DNA of 6,170 nucleotides from Planctomycetaceae bacterium. GTDB taxonomy: Bacteria; Planctomycetota; Planctomycetia; Pirellulales; Thermoguttaceae. The stretch spans positions 1-6,170 of the forward strand of contig JAISQS010000319.1 in the NCBI GenBank assembly GCA_031274045.1, read 5' to 3'. The notes below the pieces were generated by a model. That model made no database searches. It had not been told where the DNA came from and worked only from the letters and a program-made list of their open reading frames with translations. Of the stretch, positions 5,884 through 6,170 are shown one piece after another. How positions within the stretch are numbered: position 1 is the first letter of the stretch; each line of letters begins with the position of its first letter. The translations under genes and the position numbers were made by a program.

Positions 5884-6170
5884 TTAGGAAACCGAACGAG
5901 TTTGGAAGGAACGCCAAGACGTGTTGGAGAACATTTGCCAAACCGTTTTGGCGTTCAGTTCAAACTTTTTTGGTGCTATTACGCACAATGGCGGGCGGGA
6001 CGCCCGCGTTCCAGGCCTTTTAAGCGTCGCGGAAGCGGCCGGGCACGCGGGCAACCCGCCCGCCTCTGAGTACAATAGAACCGAAAAAGTTAAAACGGCA
6101 CACCAATACCTGTCGGCAAATGTCCTCCACCACGTCTTGGCGTTCCTTCCAAACTCGTTCGGTTTCCTAA
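5884..6170. repeat. 134-bp inverted repeat with 19-base centre
   Basis: The left arm 5884-6017 aligns without gaps to the reverse complement of the right arm 6037-6170; the centre is 6018-6036. The outer 56 bases (5884-5939 against 6115-6170) match at 54 positions; the inner 78 match at 56. The arms end in the GC-rich core and begin with ttaggaaaccgaacgag. No transposase or coding frame lies between the arms, and the open frames running through the region are repeat translation. The right arm reaches the window edge, so the element may be larger. A palindromic non-autonomous mobile element or two dispersed repeat copies in opposite orientation are the main readings. Confidence 0.85.

Noticed and set aside
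5582..6075. Reading frames of 63-119 residues on both strands over the right end
   Set aside because: They translate the GC-rich inverted repeats or the antisense of the RRM gene. Phrases such as GTRTSRPP and AGGTPAFQ are repeat translation, with no domain and no ribosome binding site.

Overview
The window looks like a piece of chromosome from a diderm bacterium of the Planctomycetes/PVC type, of moderate GC content. Four observations point this way, none decisive alone. The tmRNA tag (AEPKLALAA) has the AE...LAA form I associate with planctomycetes. The tmRNA gene does not encode its CCA end. There is a one-RRM glycine-rich RNA-binding protein of the cyanobacterial/planctomycete type. The intergenic DNA is full of short GC-rich hairpin repeats (gccct-nnn-agggc, gcccc-nnn-ggggc, and a ggcgggcggga / cgcccgcgttcc core), a kind I recall from planctomycete genomes. 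A genome or tmRNA search would settle the assignment.

Layout. Positions 1-90 hold a GC-hairpin repeat cluster. 91-408 is AT-rich non-coding DNA with a 30-bp direct repeat. 409-3954 (minus strand) is one large gene for a classical-type autotransporter: signal peptide, an N-terminal region resembling a metalloprotease that has lost its zinc-binding residues, a long Gly/Asn-rich beta-solenoid passenger, an autotransporter-associated WxGG-type beta-strand module, and a C-terminal 12-strand-type beta-barrel ending in Trp. 3955-4550 is non-coding, with a possible decayed gene fragment on the minus strand near 4283-4445. 4551-4632 is a second GC-hairpin cluster of the same families as the first, so the autotransporter locus is bracketed by related repeats.

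The right part is a housekeeping RNA-biology segment on the plus strand: a sigma70-like promoter (4799-4827), the tmRNA gene ssrA (4913-5270), then an RRM RNA-binding protein (5389-5706) with a Rho-independent terminator (5740-5780). The leader of the RRM gene can fold into a long hairpin that covers its purine-rich ribosome binding site, which suggests translational control. The last ~340 bases are a repeat structure: a 134-bp inverted repeat (arms 5884-6017 and 6037-6170) plus an extra inverted copy of its GC core at 5848-5875.

The autotransporter is an independent surface-protein locus. ssrA and the RRM gene may share a transcript, since I find no good promoter or terminator between them. 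I do not see a clearly new multi-gene system. The most informative observations are the inactive protease-like region in the autotransporter, the RBS-occluding leader hairpin, and the large composite inverted repeat.
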